Positions 10,810-21,248 are shown, numbered from the stretch's first letter. The stretch is DNA of 64,000 bases from Ferruginibacter sp. (GCA_013141115.1 JABFRP010000002.1:2096647-2160646), one strand, 5' to 3'. Program-made: numbers and translations. Notes: generated from the sequence alone by a model not told the origin.

Positions 10810-11433
10810 ATGAATTTGTATAACAGAACAATACTAAACGAAGACGAAGAAGAAAACCCAAAAGAATTGCCTGAAAACCCGATGGAAAAGATGATGAGCG
10901 GATGGCAATTTGACAAAAAATTTATTGAACAACGTAAAATATTTTTATGGGGCGTGGTGGATGATAAAAGTGCGAAAGATATTACAGCAAGATTACTTTA
11001 TCTTGAAGCAATTGATCCCGGAAAAGAAATTACTTTTTACATTAACAGCCCCGGAGGAATGGTAGTAAGTGGCATGGTAATTTACGATACAATGCAAATG
11101 ATCAGCTCGCCGGTAAGTACAGTATGCATGGGTATGGCTGCAAGTATGGGAAGTATAATATTGAGCGGAGGAACCAAAGGGCGTCGTTTTATTTTCCCCA
11201 GCGGAGAAGTAATGATACATCAACCAAGTGGTGGCGGACAAGGCACTAGTGCCGATCTGGAAATTATGGCCGAACAAATACGAAAGACCAAAGAAATGGG
11301 TGCAAATATCCTGGCAAAAAATTGCGGTCAAACTTTTGAAAAGGTGATGAAAGATTTTGACAGAGATTACTGGATGGATGCTAAAGAATCTGTAGGCTAT
11401 GGAATTGTAGATGGTGTTTTAGATAAATTATAA
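10810..11433 (+). CDS. clpP: ATP-dependent Clp protease proteolytic subunit, paralogue 2
   Basis: Second ClpP, 207 residues, with an intact triad S112 (GMAASMGS), H137 (MIHQPSGG) and D186 (DRDYWM). Its acidic N-terminal extension (NEDEEENPKELPENPMEKMM) differs from paralogue 1, as does the sequence around the active site, so the two are not a recent duplication. It ends in a strong terminator, which separates the clpP pair from the following gene and from clpX. Confidence 0.95.
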   Translation: MNLYNRTILNEDEEENPKELPENPMEKMMSGWQFDKKFIEQRKIFLWGVVDDKSAKDITARLLYLEAIDPGKEITFYINSPGGMVVSGMVIYDTMQMISSPVSTVCMGMAASMGSIILSGGTKGRRFIFPSGEVMIHQPSGGGQGTSADLEIMAEQIRKTKEMGANILAKNCGQTFEKVMKDFDRDYWMDAKESVGYGIVDGVLDKL

Positions 11434-11455
11434 TTATTCGATAAATATATTCCTG

Positions 11456-11485
11456 ATGCTGCCTTTTTGAGGCAGCATTTTTTTT
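11456..11485 (+). terminator. Terminator after the clpP pair
   Basis: A 9-bp stem ATGCTGCCT / AGGCAGCAT (11456-11464 and 11470-11478) with a 5-base loop and an 8-T tract. Confidence 0.9.
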
Positions 11486-11535
11486 AACAGTTAAAATCTA
11501 TTTCATCTGTGACTTAGCACACTTAACTTTACACT

Positions 11536-12624
11536 ATGCTTTTTAACGAAATTATAAATGCCAAACTAAGCCAGGAAACGGATCGGCCTCAAATGAAAAA
11601 GGAGTTTTTTCCGGTAAGCGAGGGCCTGCAAAAATATTTAAGTAATTATGGCAGAGATGTAAAGTTGCCCATAGTATATAAAGATCTGTTGAATTACCGT
11701 TATGCTGTTTCTTTAAAAGATAAAAAAGGAAAATTTACCCATTGGGAAAATGCAGTGTATGATTTAAAGGAAATGGAATTTTTAAAAGAAGGGCTTGTAA
11801 AAACGTATGCTATTTTAAAAACAGAAGGCAACCTGAATTTTATTAAACATCTGGATGTGGAGAGGATTGACTTTTGTGAATTTGGAAACAGCGTGCCTTT
11901 TAGGATAAGAATAATAAACCGGATCAACGATAATTACGACCACTATTACATTAAAGCAGCAGACGCTTCACGTATCTACGGTTTAGAGCTGGAGCATTTA
12001 CTTTCTCCTAACCGGATTACTTTTTTGCATCATAAAAATACATTGGTAGAGGAGCATATACCTGGCATTCCCGGGGATGTTTTTTTGCAGGATTATTTGA
12101 ATTTACCCGAAACCAATAAGATACGTATTGCAAAGGAGTTTGTAAAATTTAACGAGCGTTGTTTTGCCAGGCTTTTAGGTGATATGCGTAGCTATAATTT
12201 TGTGGTGGATATTACACCTGATATAGAAGATTATCAATACCGGTTAAGGGCAATAGATTTTGATCAGCAGAGTTATGAAGGAAGGAAAAATCTTTACCTG
12301 CCGCAATTTTACAAAGAGAATTTTGAGTACGTGGATCTTGTTTTAAAAAGCCTTAGTCCTGATGTTATTGAGCAATATCAAACGGAGGAAAGAACCACTA
12401 TGGCGTACAGGGTAATAGCCGGTCGCAAACAAATAATGGAGTTGTTGAACATTATGATCAAAGATGAACTTTCAGAAAATTATAAGGTAAAAATATTAAG
12501 AGATGAGCTTAATGCACATTTTGAAAATACTTATTTCTCCAAGTGTAAAACAATGGGTGCAATAGTAAAAAGGCAGCTAAAGCAAATGCTGCAAAAGCAC
12601 TTAAAACAAGTACAGGGTTTTTAA
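11536..12624 (+). CDS. Hypothetical protein with kinase-like catalytic-loop pattern
   Basis: A 362-residue soluble protein with no signal peptide or membrane helix that I do not recognise by name. The middle and C-terminal parts resemble a protein-kinase or aminoglycoside-kinase fold. HYYIKAADA (K140) could be the nucleotide lysine and YGLELEHL the helix-C glutamate. GDMRSYNFVVD (D216, N221) resembles the HxDxxxxN catalytic loop, and LRAIDFDQQSY (D241, D243) resembles the metal-binding DFG/DFD. This is a pattern-level inference only. The gene lies between the clpP pair and clpX on the same strand, but is cut off from clpP by a terminator. Confidence 0.7.
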   Translation: MLFNEIINAKLSQETDRPQMKKEFFPVSEGLQKYLSNYGRDVKLPIVYKDLLNYRYAVSLKDKKGKFTHWENAVYDLKEMEFLKEGLVKTYAILKTEGNLNFIKHLDVERIDFCEFGNSVPFRIRIINRINDNYDHYYIKAADASRIYGLELEHLLSPNRITFLHHKNTLVEEHIPGIPGDVFLQDYLNLPETNKIRIAKEFVKFNERCFARLLGDMRSYNFVVDITPDIEDYQYRLRAIDFDQQSYEGRKNLYLPQFYKENFEYVDLVLKSLSPDVIEQYQTEERTTMAYRVIAGRKQIMELLNIMIKDELSENYKVKILRDELNAHFENTYFSKCKTMGAIVKRQLKQMLQKHLKQVQGF

Positions 12625-12825
12625 TAAAGCGACGATGGTTTGCTAAAAAAGATAATATACAGCCAGGCAATGCCTGATTTTTATAATATTATCACTTAAT
12701 CTTTCCTGCTAAACAGCTAATGCAACATTTTTGGGCATAATATTGTCATCACATTAGCGTTCTAAATAATGCTTTTGTATCTTTGTATTTAAACCAATAA
12801 GACAAAGAAATTAACTCCAGCAATA

Positions 12826-14067
12826 ATGGCAAAACAACAAACATTACATTGTTCCTTCTGCGGCCGCAGCCGTGATGAGGTTAAAATATTAATTGCAGGG
12901 CAAGATGGCCATATTTGCGAAAATTGTGTAGAACATGCCGAAGAGATTATTGAACAGGAATTAGGTAGCAACACCGATACCAAACTGCCACATACCACTA
13001 CCCATAAACTGATTGTAAAAAAGCCTATTGAAATAAAGGCATTTTTAGATGAGTATGTAATTGGCCAGGATGATGCCAAAAAAATATTAGCTGTTGCGGT
13101 GTATAACCACTACAAAAGATTGAATCAAAAAGTGGAGAATGATGTGGAGATTGAAAAGAGTAATATTATAATGGTGGGAGAAACTGGTACAGGAAAAACC
13201 TTATTGGCAAAATCGATTGCCCGTATGTTGAATGTGCCTTTTGCCATTGTAGATGCTACTGTTTTTACAGAAGCTGGTTATGTAGGCGAAGATGTGGAAA
13301 GTATGCTTAGCCGTTTATTACAGGCCTGTAATTACGATGTGACTGCTGCAGAAAAAGGTATTGTGTTTATTGATGAAATAGATAAAATTGCCCGTAAAAG
13401 CGATAACCCTTCCATTACAAGAGATGTTAGTGGAGAAGGTGTACAGCAGGGTTTATTAAAATTGCTGGAAGGTACCGAAGTGTTAGTACCACCACAAGGC
13501 GGTAGAAAACATCCTGAACAAAAACTGATAAAAGTAAATACACAAAACATTCTATTTATTTGCGGGGGTGCTTTTGACGGTGTAGATAAGATTATTGCCC
13601 GCCGTGTAAATACTAATGCCATTGGTTTTAATGTAAATAAAGAATTACAGGAATACCAGCATGATAACTTATTACATTTTGTAAATGCGGTGGATTTAAA
13701 GCATTTTGGTTTAATACCCGAATTGCTGGGGCGTTTACCAGTAATAACTTACTTAAACCCTTTAGATGCCACTACTTTACGCAGCATATTAACTGAGCCA
13801 AAAAATGCTTTAGTAAAACAGTTTACCCGTTTATTTGATATAGAGGGTATTGAATTAAAGTTTGAACCGGAAGTGTATGATTTTATGGTACAAAAAGCAT
13901 TGGAGTATAAATTAGGTGCCCGTGGCCTGCGCAGTATTTGCGAAAGCATTTTAACCGATGCCATGTACGAATTGCCTTCTCAAAAAGTAAAAACGTTTGA
14001 AGTAACCCTGGAATATGCTCAGCGTAAGTTTAGTACCAGTAAGTTGAGTATGCTTAAAGTGGCATAA
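12826..14067 (+). CDS. clpX: ATP-dependent Clp protease ATP-binding subunit ClpX
   Basis: AAA+ unfoldase that recognises tagged proteins and threads them into ClpP. It is 413 residues. The N-terminal zinc-binding domain has C9, C12, C31 and C34 (CSFC...CENC). Walker A is GETGTGKT (118-125), Walker B VFIDEID (180-186), the pore-region sequence is GGRKHPEQ, and [10 protein letters not shown] is the sensor-2 arginine region. A -7 box TATCTTTG lies at 12778-12785, giving a leader of about 35 bases. It has its own terminator, so it is expressed separately from the two clpP genes upstream. Confidence 0.97.
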   Translation: MAKQQTLHCSFCGRSRDEVKILIAGQDGHICENCVEHAEEIIEQELGSNTDTKLPHTTTHKLIVKKPIEIKAFLDEYVIGQDDAKKILAVAVYNHYKRLNQKVENDVEIEKSNIIMVGETGTGKTLLAKSIARMLNVPFAIVDATVFTEAGYVGEDVESMLSRLLQACNYDVTAAEKGIVFIDEIDKIARKSDNPSITRDVSGEGVQQGLLKLLEGTEVLVPPQGGRKHPEQKLIKVNTQNILFICGGAFDGVDKIIARRVNTNAIGFNVNKELQEYQHDNLLHFVNAVDLKHFGLIPELLGRLPVITYLNPLDATTLRSILTEPKNALVKQFTRLFDIEGIELKFEPEVYDFMVQKALEYKLGARGLRSICESILTDAMYELPSQKVKTFEVTLEYAQRKFSTSKLSMLKVA

Positions 14068-14090
14068 GGGGTTTAAAATTACAATCTGCA

Positions 14091-14123
14091 AAATGCTGTA
14101 GTATTTAAACTACAGCATTTTTT
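14091..14123 (+). terminator. Terminator of clpX
   Basis: A perfect 12-bp stem AAATGCTGTAGT / ACTACAGCATTT with a 6-base loop, followed by a T tract. Confidence 0.9.
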
Positions 14124-14335
14124 ATTTATTATTACCGTTACTTTCTCCCCAACTTTCAAACAAAAGCAATTCATTTTAGGTGGTTGTTATTTTTCAATTT
14201 ATTTTTACACGGTTGCATTACTCCGCTTTGGTAAAAGTTCCACATTGGTATGCCGTACAAGTGAGTGACACAACGAAGATGACATGAAAAACAACAGTTC
14301 GTTTCAAAACAATTAATTATACATAATCTTCCCTG

Positions 14336-14357
14336 TTCCCCTTGTGGGGATAGGGGT
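14336..14357 (+). repeat. GGGG/CCCC hairpin element in the purA leader
   Basis: Contains CCCCTTGTGGGGATAGGGGT: a 4-bp GC stem with a TTGT loop and an appended AGGGGT. It ends 16 bases before the purA start codon. Related copies lie at 36613-36636 and 36711-36731. Confidence 0.55.
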
Positions 14358-14370
14358 AAATTTAAAATAG

Positions 14371-15636
<1,266 letters not shown>

Positions 15637-15718
15637 AAAAAATATTTAAAAAAGTTGCCAATATTTTTGGCAATGTAAAAAACTCGTACAAATTTTACAG
15701 TAATAACCTGTTTAATTT

Positions 15719-16156
15719 ATGGCAATAAAATCCGAAAAAGAAAAAAAGGCTCCTGCAAAGAAAACTGCAGTTCCCGAAATTACATCTGCAAAAAAATCTG
15801 CTCCAAAGAAAAAGGATGAAGATGATGACGATGATGATTTTGACGAAGATGATGATGTAGAAACCAAACCTGCAAAGGGTAAGGGTGCATCAAAAAAGAA
15901 ATCGAAAGATGATGACGATGATGATGACGATGATGTGGAAGTAGCTGATGATTGGGAAAAACCTGAAGAGGACGACAATTGGGATCCTGATTTTGATGAA
16001 TTTGATGTGCCAAAGTCAAAAGCAAAAAAGGCTGGCCCTAAAAAACCAGGTAAAGGTGACGACGATGACTTTAAATTGGATGATGACTTTAAAGATCTGG
16101 GTTTGGATGATTTAGGCGGCGGTGGCGGAGGTTTTGATGACGATGATGATTTTTAG
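15719..16156 (+). CDS. Asp-rich low-complexity protein with Lys-rich segments
   Basis: A 145-residue protein made of alternating charged blocks: a Lys/Ala-rich start (KSEKEKKAPAKKTA), poly-Asp tracts (DEDDDDDDFDEDDD and KDDDDDDDDDVE), Lys/Pro/Gly linkers, and a Gly-rich then Asp tail (DDLGGGGGGFDDDDDF). There is no fold signature, signal peptide or membrane helix. It is probably intrinsically disordered and cytoplasmic. The layout recalls nucleic-acid or ribosome-associated charged proteins, but no function can be assigned. It lies 82 bases after purA and 19 bases before pabB. Slippage in its GAT/GAC repeats could make the length variable. Confidence 0.75.
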   Translation: MAIKSEKEKKAPAKKTAVPEITSAKKSAPKKKDEDDDDDDFDEDDDVETKPAKGKGASKKKSKDDDDDDDDDVEVADDWEKPEEDDNWDPDFDEFDVPKSKAKKAGPKKPGKGDDDDFKLDDDFKDLGLDDLGGGGGGFDDDDDF

Positions 16157-16175
16157 TGATTACTAAAAAAAGCTG

Positions 16176-17459
16176 GTGAATAAAACTCCTGAAATTTTTC
16201 CGTTAAATAATTTTACTGAATTCAGAATACAAATGTTGAACTGGGCTAACCAGTTCAACATTTTTTGTTTGCTGGATAATCAACATTATAATTTTTCTGC
16301 ACCCGCATTTGAATGTTTACTGGCAGTGGGGTGTAAAAAAAGTATTACTGTACAAAGCGGCCATGCATTTGAAACATTAAAAGAGTTTTATAAAAATAAT
16401 AAAGGCTGGTTGTTCGGTCACTTCGGGTACGACTTAAAAAACGAAACAGAAAAATTATACTCCGGTAATTTTGACGGCATTGGATTTGATGACATGAATT
16501 TTTTTGTGCCGGAAACCGTAATTAAACTTACTGAAAAGCAAGTAACCATCTTTTATGATGGTGATGCCCAACAAATTTTTAATGCAATACAATTGTCCGC
16601 ATCCGGCATTGCAGTAAATAAGCAATTTGTAGTTGAGATCAGCAATAGAATAGCTAAGGCAGATTATATCAGTACAATACAAAAACTTCAACAACATATT
16701 TTACGGGGCGATTGTTATGAAATTAATTTTTGCCAGGAGTTTTTTGCAGCCAATGCAGTTATTGATCCGCTGTATGTGTACCATAAACTGGTACAGCTTT
16801 CTCCTAATCCTTTTGCGGCATTGTATAAGTTGAATGATAAGTTTTGTATTTGTGCAAGCCCCGAACGGTATCTTAAAAAAGAAGGAACGAAAATTTTTTC
16901 TCAACCCATAAAAGGTACCAGTAAAAGAGATTTATTGAACGCAGAAACAGATCTGCAAAACAAAAACTATCTAACCCAAAACGAAAAAGAGAAAAGTGAA
17001 AATGTAATGGTGGTGGATTTGGTGCGTAATGATTTAAGTAAAGTATGTAAGGAAGGTTCTGTAAAAGTGGATGAACTTTTTGCTGTATATAGTTTTCCGC
17101 AGGTACACCAAATGATAAGTACCATAAGTGGTGAGGTAAAAGATAATATTGATTGGATTGATATTATTAAAGCCACTTTTCCCATGGGAAGCATGACAGG
17201 GGCTCCTAAAAAGCGAGTGATGGAATTGATAGAAGAATACGAACAAACCAGGCGTGGATTATTTTCTGGTGCCATCGGATATATAGATCCGGAAGGCGAT
17301 TTTGATTTTAATGTAGTAATACGCAGCATATTTTATAACGCATCAAGTCAGTATCTTTCTTTTCAGGCTGGTGGCGGAATTACTTTTTACAGCGACGCTG
17401 TAAAAGAGTATGAAGAATGCTTACTTAAAGCCAGCGCTATGATGAAAGTGCTGAAATAG
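16176..17459 (+). CDS. pabB: Aminodeoxychorismate synthase component I
   Basis: Chorismate-utilising enzyme that adds the amino group from glutamine to chorismate on the way to p-aminobenzoate and folate. The 427 residues end in the chorismate-binding domain: PIKGTSKR, ENVMVVDLVRNDL, FPMGSMTGAPKKRVMELI, RRGLFSGAIGYI and QAGGGITFYSD. The lysine in PIKGT is typical of PabB; anthranilate synthase has PIAGT. The start appears to be GTG at 16176, because the next in-frame ATG (16231) would remove conserved N-terminal sequence. It stops one base before the convergent transglycosylase gene ends. The glutaminase partner is not in the window. Confidence 0.9.
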   Translation: MNKTPEIFPLNNFTEFRIQMLNWANQFNIFCLLDNQHYNFSAPAFECLLAVGCKKSITVQSGHAFETLKEFYKNNKGWLFGHFGYDLKNETEKLYSGNFDGIGFDDMNFFVPETVIKLTEKQVTIFYDGDAQQIFNAIQLSASGIAVNKQFVVEISNRIAKADYISTIQKLQQHILRGDCYEINFCQEFFAANAVIDPLYVYHKLVQLSPNPFAALYKLNDKFCICASPERYLKKEGTKIFSQPIKGTSKRDLLNAETDLQNKNYLTQNEKEKSENVMVVDLVRNDLSKVCKEGSVKVDELFAVYSFPQVHQMISTISGEVKDNIDWIDIIKATFPMGSMTGAPKKRVMELIEEYEQTRRGLFSGAIGYIDPEGDFDFNVVIRSIFYNASSQYLSFQAGGGITFYSDAVKEYEECLLKASAMMKVLK

Positions 17460-18656
17460 TTATTTTACTTTTTTCTTTTTTACGGCTTTGTTTTTTACTT
17501 CCGGATAAAATGTTTGATTGTTAGATATGTTACTATCGCCTAACAATAACTGCACACACTCATTTAAAATTATGTACTTGTTAACCATAAACAATTGCAT
17601 TTTATCTTGTGGCAAACGCAGGTCATAATTGCCATTATTGGTCATCATATAATCAAACTCCGGATTAAATCTGTTAAACTGCACAATATCCATTGCTAAA
17701 TTTTTTGCAATTACAACCGAATTGTATTTGCCGGAAATAGCTTGTGTAGCGGTGCTTTCTAATTCTTCGGCAGTAAGTTGTGGCTTGGTACCATAAGGGT
17801 TGGCACTGGCACCACCATTGATATCAAAATTGCCATTTTGATTGGTTACTGTTGTAATGCCTCCGCCACCTTCCATTATATAATGCGTAGCAATAAAACG
17901 CTTAACATAAGTTCTGGATTCTTCTGGCAAATAATACTGCAGGTTCCAGAAATTTTTGCTGCCGCTTTTTTTCATAGCGCTGTATACTCTTCCCGGTCCG
18001 CCGTTATAAGCGGCCATTACAAGCAACCAATCGTGAAATTGTTTATATAGAGTAAGTAAATATCTTGATGCTGCATGAGTGCTTTTAAAATAATCTCTTC
18101 TTTCATCATAATAGCCACTTACTACCAAGCCGTAATCTCTAGCAGTGTATGGCATAAATTGCCATGGACCACCTGCACCCACCCGGCTGGTGGCAGCTGT
18201 GCTTAAGTTAGATTCAATTACGGCAATGTATTTTAATTCTCTGGGTAAGCCGTACTGTGATAAAATACTTTCTATTAAATTAAAATAAGGTTGCCCCCAG
18301 CCTTTCATTTTAGTAAGATAGTTACCGTGTACTTTCATATAATCTTGTATAAAAGCCGAAGCACTTGGGTTTACCTGCGATGAATAGGAGAGAGAAGTAT
18401 TGTAACTGTATTTTGAAAACAAGTTTTTAAAACCATATTTAGTAACCTGGCTAAAATACTGCACTTTATCTTTTGCAGGAGGGGCTTTTGTTTTTACAAC
18501 TTCGTCAATGATCACTTCCTCCACTTTTTCATCTTCTATAATTGTATCAATTAATGGTGCCTGTTCCTGCTGAAAATTATTGTTTAATACAATTCCTGCA
18601 TTTGCATCCAGCAAAAGAAAATTTGCAAAAAATAATATTACAATAGTACGTTTCAT
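17460..18656 (-). CDS. Lytic transglycosylase (MltD/SLT-type)
   Basis: Cleaves peptidoglycan glycan strands, forming 1,6-anhydro ends. It is 398 residues with a hydrophobic N-terminal export segment (TIVILFFANFLLLDANA). The SLT domain has the catalytic glutamate E148 in AVIESNLS, then GAGGPWQFMPYTARDYGL and AAYNGGPGRV. The C-terminal part (DIVQFNRFNPEF, YDLRLPQDKMQLF) resembles MltD linkers, but no clear LysM repeat is visible. The ATG overlaps the gatA stop codon by one base (TAATG), so the two are translationally coupled. Confidence 0.92.
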   Translation of the reverse strand: MKRTIVILFFANFLLLDANAGIVLNNNFQQEQAPLIDTIIEDEKVEEVIIDEVVKTKAPPAKDKVQYFSQVTKYGFKNLFSKYSYNTSLSYSSQVNPSASAFIQDYMKVHGNYLTKMKGWGQPYFNLIESILSQYGLPRELKYIAVIESNLSTAATSRVGAGGPWQFMPYTARDYGLVVSGYYDERRDYFKSTHAASRYLLTLYKQFHDWLLVMAAYNGGPGRVYSAMKKSGSKNFWNLQYYLPEESRTYVKRFIATHYIMEGGGGITTVTNQNGNFDINGGASANPYGTKPQLTAEELESTATQAISGKYNSVVIAKNLAMDIVQFNRFNPEFDYMMTNNGNYDLRLPQDKMQLFMVNKYIILNECVQLLLGDSNISNNQTFYPEVKNKAVKKKKVK

Positions 18657-20143
18657 TAGTTATTTATACACGATAGGCTTTTATAATGTTGCATCAAATG
18701 TTGAGATAGCTGTAGCAAAGTTAGTTCATCTGTTTTTGCCGTCATAATCTGCAAGCCAAAAGGCATGTTATTACTATGTTTAAATAATGGTACAGATATA
18801 CCCGGTATCCCCGTTAAGTTAGCAAAAACGGTATAAATATCTGCTAAATACATTGCAATAGGGTCTTCAGTTTTTTCGCCAAAAGTAAAAGCTGTTGTGG
18901 GGCTGGTGGGTAGTATAACAGCATCATATTCAGCAAATATGGTTTTGGTTTTGTCAACCAAAAGTTTACGTACCTGTTGGGCCTTACTAAAATAAGCATC
19001 ATAATAACCGGCACTTAAAACAAAAGTTCCCAGCATTATCCTGCGTTGAACTTCTTTACCAAAACCTTCGCTACGGCTGTGTTTATAAAGGTCAGTTAAA
19101 TCTTTTACGGCTGTTTTAGTACGGTAGCCAAAGCGTACACCATCAAAACGGCTGAGGTTGCTGCTAGCTTCTGCAGTGGTTAAAACATAGTAAGCCGGAA
19201 CTACGTAATCTAATAAATCAAAATCAACTGTAGTTACTGTATGTCCTGCTGCTCTTAGTTTCTCTATGAGCAATAAAATATTTTCTTGTATTTCTTTATC
19301 GAGAGACGGATGGTATAAAGCCTCTTTAAAATAAGCGATCTTATATTTTTTGTCAGTATCAAGCTTAGAAAGTAAATCAGAATTTGTAGTGTTTCCTGAA
19401 GCCTCTTTAGATGCTAAAGGCATTGATAAAGCCGTACTATCAAATTCATCGGCACCACTCATTACTTCCAGTAACAAAGCGGCATCATACACCGAATTGC
19501 TAAAAATGCCTATTTGGTCAAATGAAGAAGCATAGGCAATTAAGCCATACCTTGATATACGGCCATAAGTAGGTTTAATACCAACAATACCACAAAAATC
19601 GGCAGGCTGCCTTACAGAACCACCTGTATCACTTCCTAAACTAACCATACATAAACCAGCCTGTACTGCTACTGCACTTCCGCCAGAAGAGCCACCCGGC
19701 ACTTTGGTTTCATCTGCTGCATTTAATACATTGCCATATACTGAGTTTTCGTTGGTACTGCCCATTGCAAATTCATCACAATTGCAATTGCCAATTATGA
19801 TAGCATCTTCATCTAACAACCGTTGTACAGCTGTTGCGGAATAAATGCTGGTAAAACCGCCTAAAATTTTTGATGCAGCAGTAACCTTGTGGCCTTTGTA
19901 ACAAATAACATCTTTAATGGCAATAACAACACCATGTAATTTTTTTAACGGTTCTCCATTCTTTCTTTTAATGTCCAGTTCATTTGCTTTTTGCAATGCC
20001 TCAGCAGCAAATATTTCTACAAATGCATTCAGCTGTTTCTTTTGTTCTATTTGTTGCAGGTAATAATTAACTGTATCAACACAATTGGTATTGGTAGCTG
20101 TTAAGTTTTTATGATAGTCTTTTATAGTGCCGAATACTGTCAT
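18656..20143 (-). CDS. gatA: Glutamyl-tRNA(Gln) / aspartyl-tRNA(Asn) amidotransferase subunit A
   Basis: Amidase subunit that releases ammonia from glutamine so that GatB can convert mischarged Glu-tRNA(Gln) to Gln-tRNA(Gln). It is 495 residues of the amidase-signature family. The triad is K77 (VVIAIKDVI), cis-Ser S152 (PGGSSGGSA) and nucleophile S176 (GSDTGGSVRQPA), the same spacing as in characterised GatA. GatB and GatC are not nearby, which is common. It is co-transcribed with the overlapping transglycosylase gene. Confidence 0.95.
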   Translation of the reverse strand: MTVFGTIKDYHKNLTATNTNCVDTVNYYLQQIEQKKQLNAFVEIFAAEALQKANELDIKRKNGEPLKKLHGVVIAIKDVICYKGHKVTAASKILGGFTSIYSATAVQRLLDEDAIIIGNCNCDEFAMGSTNENSVYGNVLNAADETKVPGGSSGGSAVAVQAGLCMVSLGSDTGGSVRQPADFCGIVGIKPTYGRISRYGLIAYASSFDQIGIFSNSVYDAALLLEVMSGADEFDSTALSMPLASKEASGNTTNSDLLSKLDTDKKYKIAYFKEALYHPSLDKEIQENILLLIEKLRAAGHTVTTVDFDLLDYVVPAYYVLTTAEASSNLSRFDGVRFGYRTKTAVKDLTDLYKHSRSEGFGKEVQRRIMLGTFVLSAGYYDAYFSKAQQVRKLLVDKTKTIFAEYDAVILPTSPTTAFTFGEKTEDPIAMYLADIYTVFANLTGIPGISVPLFKHSNNMPFGLQIMTAKTDELTLLQLSQHLMQHYKSLSCINN

Positions 20144-20174
20144 TAGAGAATTGGCTTAGGTGGTAAATAAACAA

Positions 20175-20219
20175 TCGGCTGAAGCCGTTCCAGATTAAAT
20201 CAGGAATTACTTCAGCCGA
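20175..20219 (-). terminator. Putative terminator of tatA
   Basis: A perfect 10-bp inverted repeat TCGGCTGAAG / CTTCAGCCGA with a 25-base loop. On the minus strand it is followed by TTGTTTATTT. The loop is long, so it may instead be a plain hairpin. Confidence 0.55.
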
Positions 20220-20239
20220 ACAGTGTAATAATTTTTTTG

Positions 20240-20473
20240 TTACTGTTGTGGTAATTGCTGCTTGGTATCTTTTTCTTTCATGCCTTCTTCAATTTCGCTC
20301 TTCACATTATTTTTTGCATCATTAAACTCACGCATTCCACGGCCAATACCTCTCATTAATTCGGGTATTTTCTTTCCACCAAACATTAATAATACTACTA
20401 CAATTATTAATATTAGTTCTCCACCGCCTGGCATAGAGAATAAAAAAATGGTGTTCAAAAAGGAAACTAGCAT
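20240..20473 (-). CDS. tatA: Twin-arginine translocase subunit TatA/TatE
   Basis: Small pore-forming subunit of the Tat system, which exports folded cofactor-containing proteins. It is 77 residues: a short periplasmic start, a membrane helix ([14 protein letters not shown]), the typical hinge [20 protein letters not shown], an amphipathic helix and a charged Gln-rich tail. TatC is not in the window. Likely clients in this window are the Tat-type ferredoxin of the redox island and the DUF1501 protein. A -7 box TATCTTTG lies at 20498-20491 on the minus strand. Confidence 0.93.
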   Translation of the reverse strand: MLVSFLNTIFLFSMPGGGELILIIVVVLLMFGGKKIPELMRGIGRGMREFNDAKNNVKSEIEEGMKEKDTKQQLPQQ

Positions 20474-20575
20474 AATAAAAATTTAGACAGCAAAGATAAA
20501 TCAATTATTTACTTATTACAGCAAATAACAAAACATTATTAACCTGTGGTTAACAGGATTAATTCAGTTTTAAGT

Positions 20576-20707
20576 TTAACGAATGTAATTTTTTCCGCAT
20601 CTGGCTTTGCCATTTGCAGCTTGTTCTGTGGTAATACCTCTGGCGCAGGAAGCTAAAAAAGAAACGGCAACAATTGCAATAATAGATAATACAATACTTC
20701 TTCTCAT
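20576..20707 (-). CDS. Small lipoprotein, 43 aa
   Basis: A short reading frame beginning MRRSIVLSIIAIVAVSFL and then SCARGITTEQ. Two arginines and a hydrophobic stretch lead to a lipobox (LASC), which predicts a mature lipid-anchored peptide of only 23 residues ending RCGKNYIR. The codons are in frame with a Bacteroidota promoter upstream. I do not recognise a family. Small lipoproteins of this kind are often missed in annotation. Its function is unknown. Confidence 0.7.
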   Translation of the reverse strand: MRRSIVLSIIAIVAVSFLASCARGITTEQAANGKARCGKNYIR

Positions 20708-20805
20708 AGTAAAAGGGTTTACGGTTTAAAAATAAAAAAATATACTTCGGGTAAAAATTATATCAGAGGTATTGTAGTTTGTGTTACAAATCTCAACAAC
20801 TATAC

Positions 20806-20835
20806 CAAAGTTAGTTTTTTTACAAAAAATGCAAA
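20806..20835 (-). promoter_or_regulatory. Promoter of the small lipoprotein gene
   Basis: On the minus strand TTTG (20835-20832) is followed after 18 bases by TAACTTTG (20813-20806), a consensus -7 box. The leader to the ATG is about 95 bases. The -33 element lies inside the rplS terminator. Confidence 0.6.
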
Positions 20836-20857
20836 AACCTGTTAAGATTTTTGCATT
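20823..20857 (-). terminator. Terminator of rplS
   Basis: A 10-bp stem AATGCAAAAA / TTTTTGCATT (20828-20837 and 20848-20857), followed on the minus strand by a T run. Confidence 0.7.
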
Positions 20858-20888
20858 AATTTTTTATATGTTAATATGTTACGCTGCC

Positions 20889-21248
20889 TTATTTAGCAAC
20901 AGCTCTTCTTTTTTCCTGGATACGGGCACTTTTTCCGCTTCTATCACGTAAGTAGTACAATTTAGCACGGTTTACTTTACCTACTTTATTTAATACAATA
21001 CTTTCAATATTAGGAGAATAGATAGGAAACAAACGCTCCACACCTACACCATCGCTCATTTTACGTACAGTAAAAGATGCTGTGGCACCTACGCCTTGGC
21101 GCTTAATTACATCGCCTTTAAAACTTTGTATACGCTCTTTAGCGCCTTCTACAATTTTATAGTTTACAGTGATGTTATCACCTGCTTTAAACTTTGGGAG
21201 AGTTGGTATGGTGGTCAACTGCTCATGAACAAATGCTACTGCGTTCAT
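20889..21248 (-). CDS. rplS: 50S ribosomal protein L19
   Basis: Large-subunit protein at the 30S-50S interface. It is 119 residues with the family sequences [49 protein letters not shown] and [15 protein letters not shown]. In many bacteria rplS is linked to trmD and rimM; here it stands alone with its own promoter (21271-21304) and terminator. Confidence 0.97.
   Translation of the reverse strand: MNAVAFVHEQLTTIPTLPKFKAGDNITVNYKIVEGAKERIQSFKGDVIKRQGVGATASFTVRKMSDGVGVERLFPIYSPNIESIVLNKVGKVNRAKLYYLRDRSGKSARIQEKRRAVAK

Noticed and set aside
12651..12690. Possible terminator AGGCA-A-TGCCT after the kinase-like gene
   Set aside because: The loop would be one base, which cannot form. I see no usable stem.
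15653..15672. Hairpin TTGCCA/TGGCAA after purA as a terminator
   Set aside because: No T tract follows on the plus strand. The T-rich side is on the minus strand, where no gene ends. It may only stabilise the mRNA end.
15785..15978. Ser-rich minus-strand frame opposite the Asp-rich gene
   Set aside because: Poly-Ser is the mirror of the GAT/GAC repeats. The plus-strand frame has a sensible start, charge layout and neighbours.
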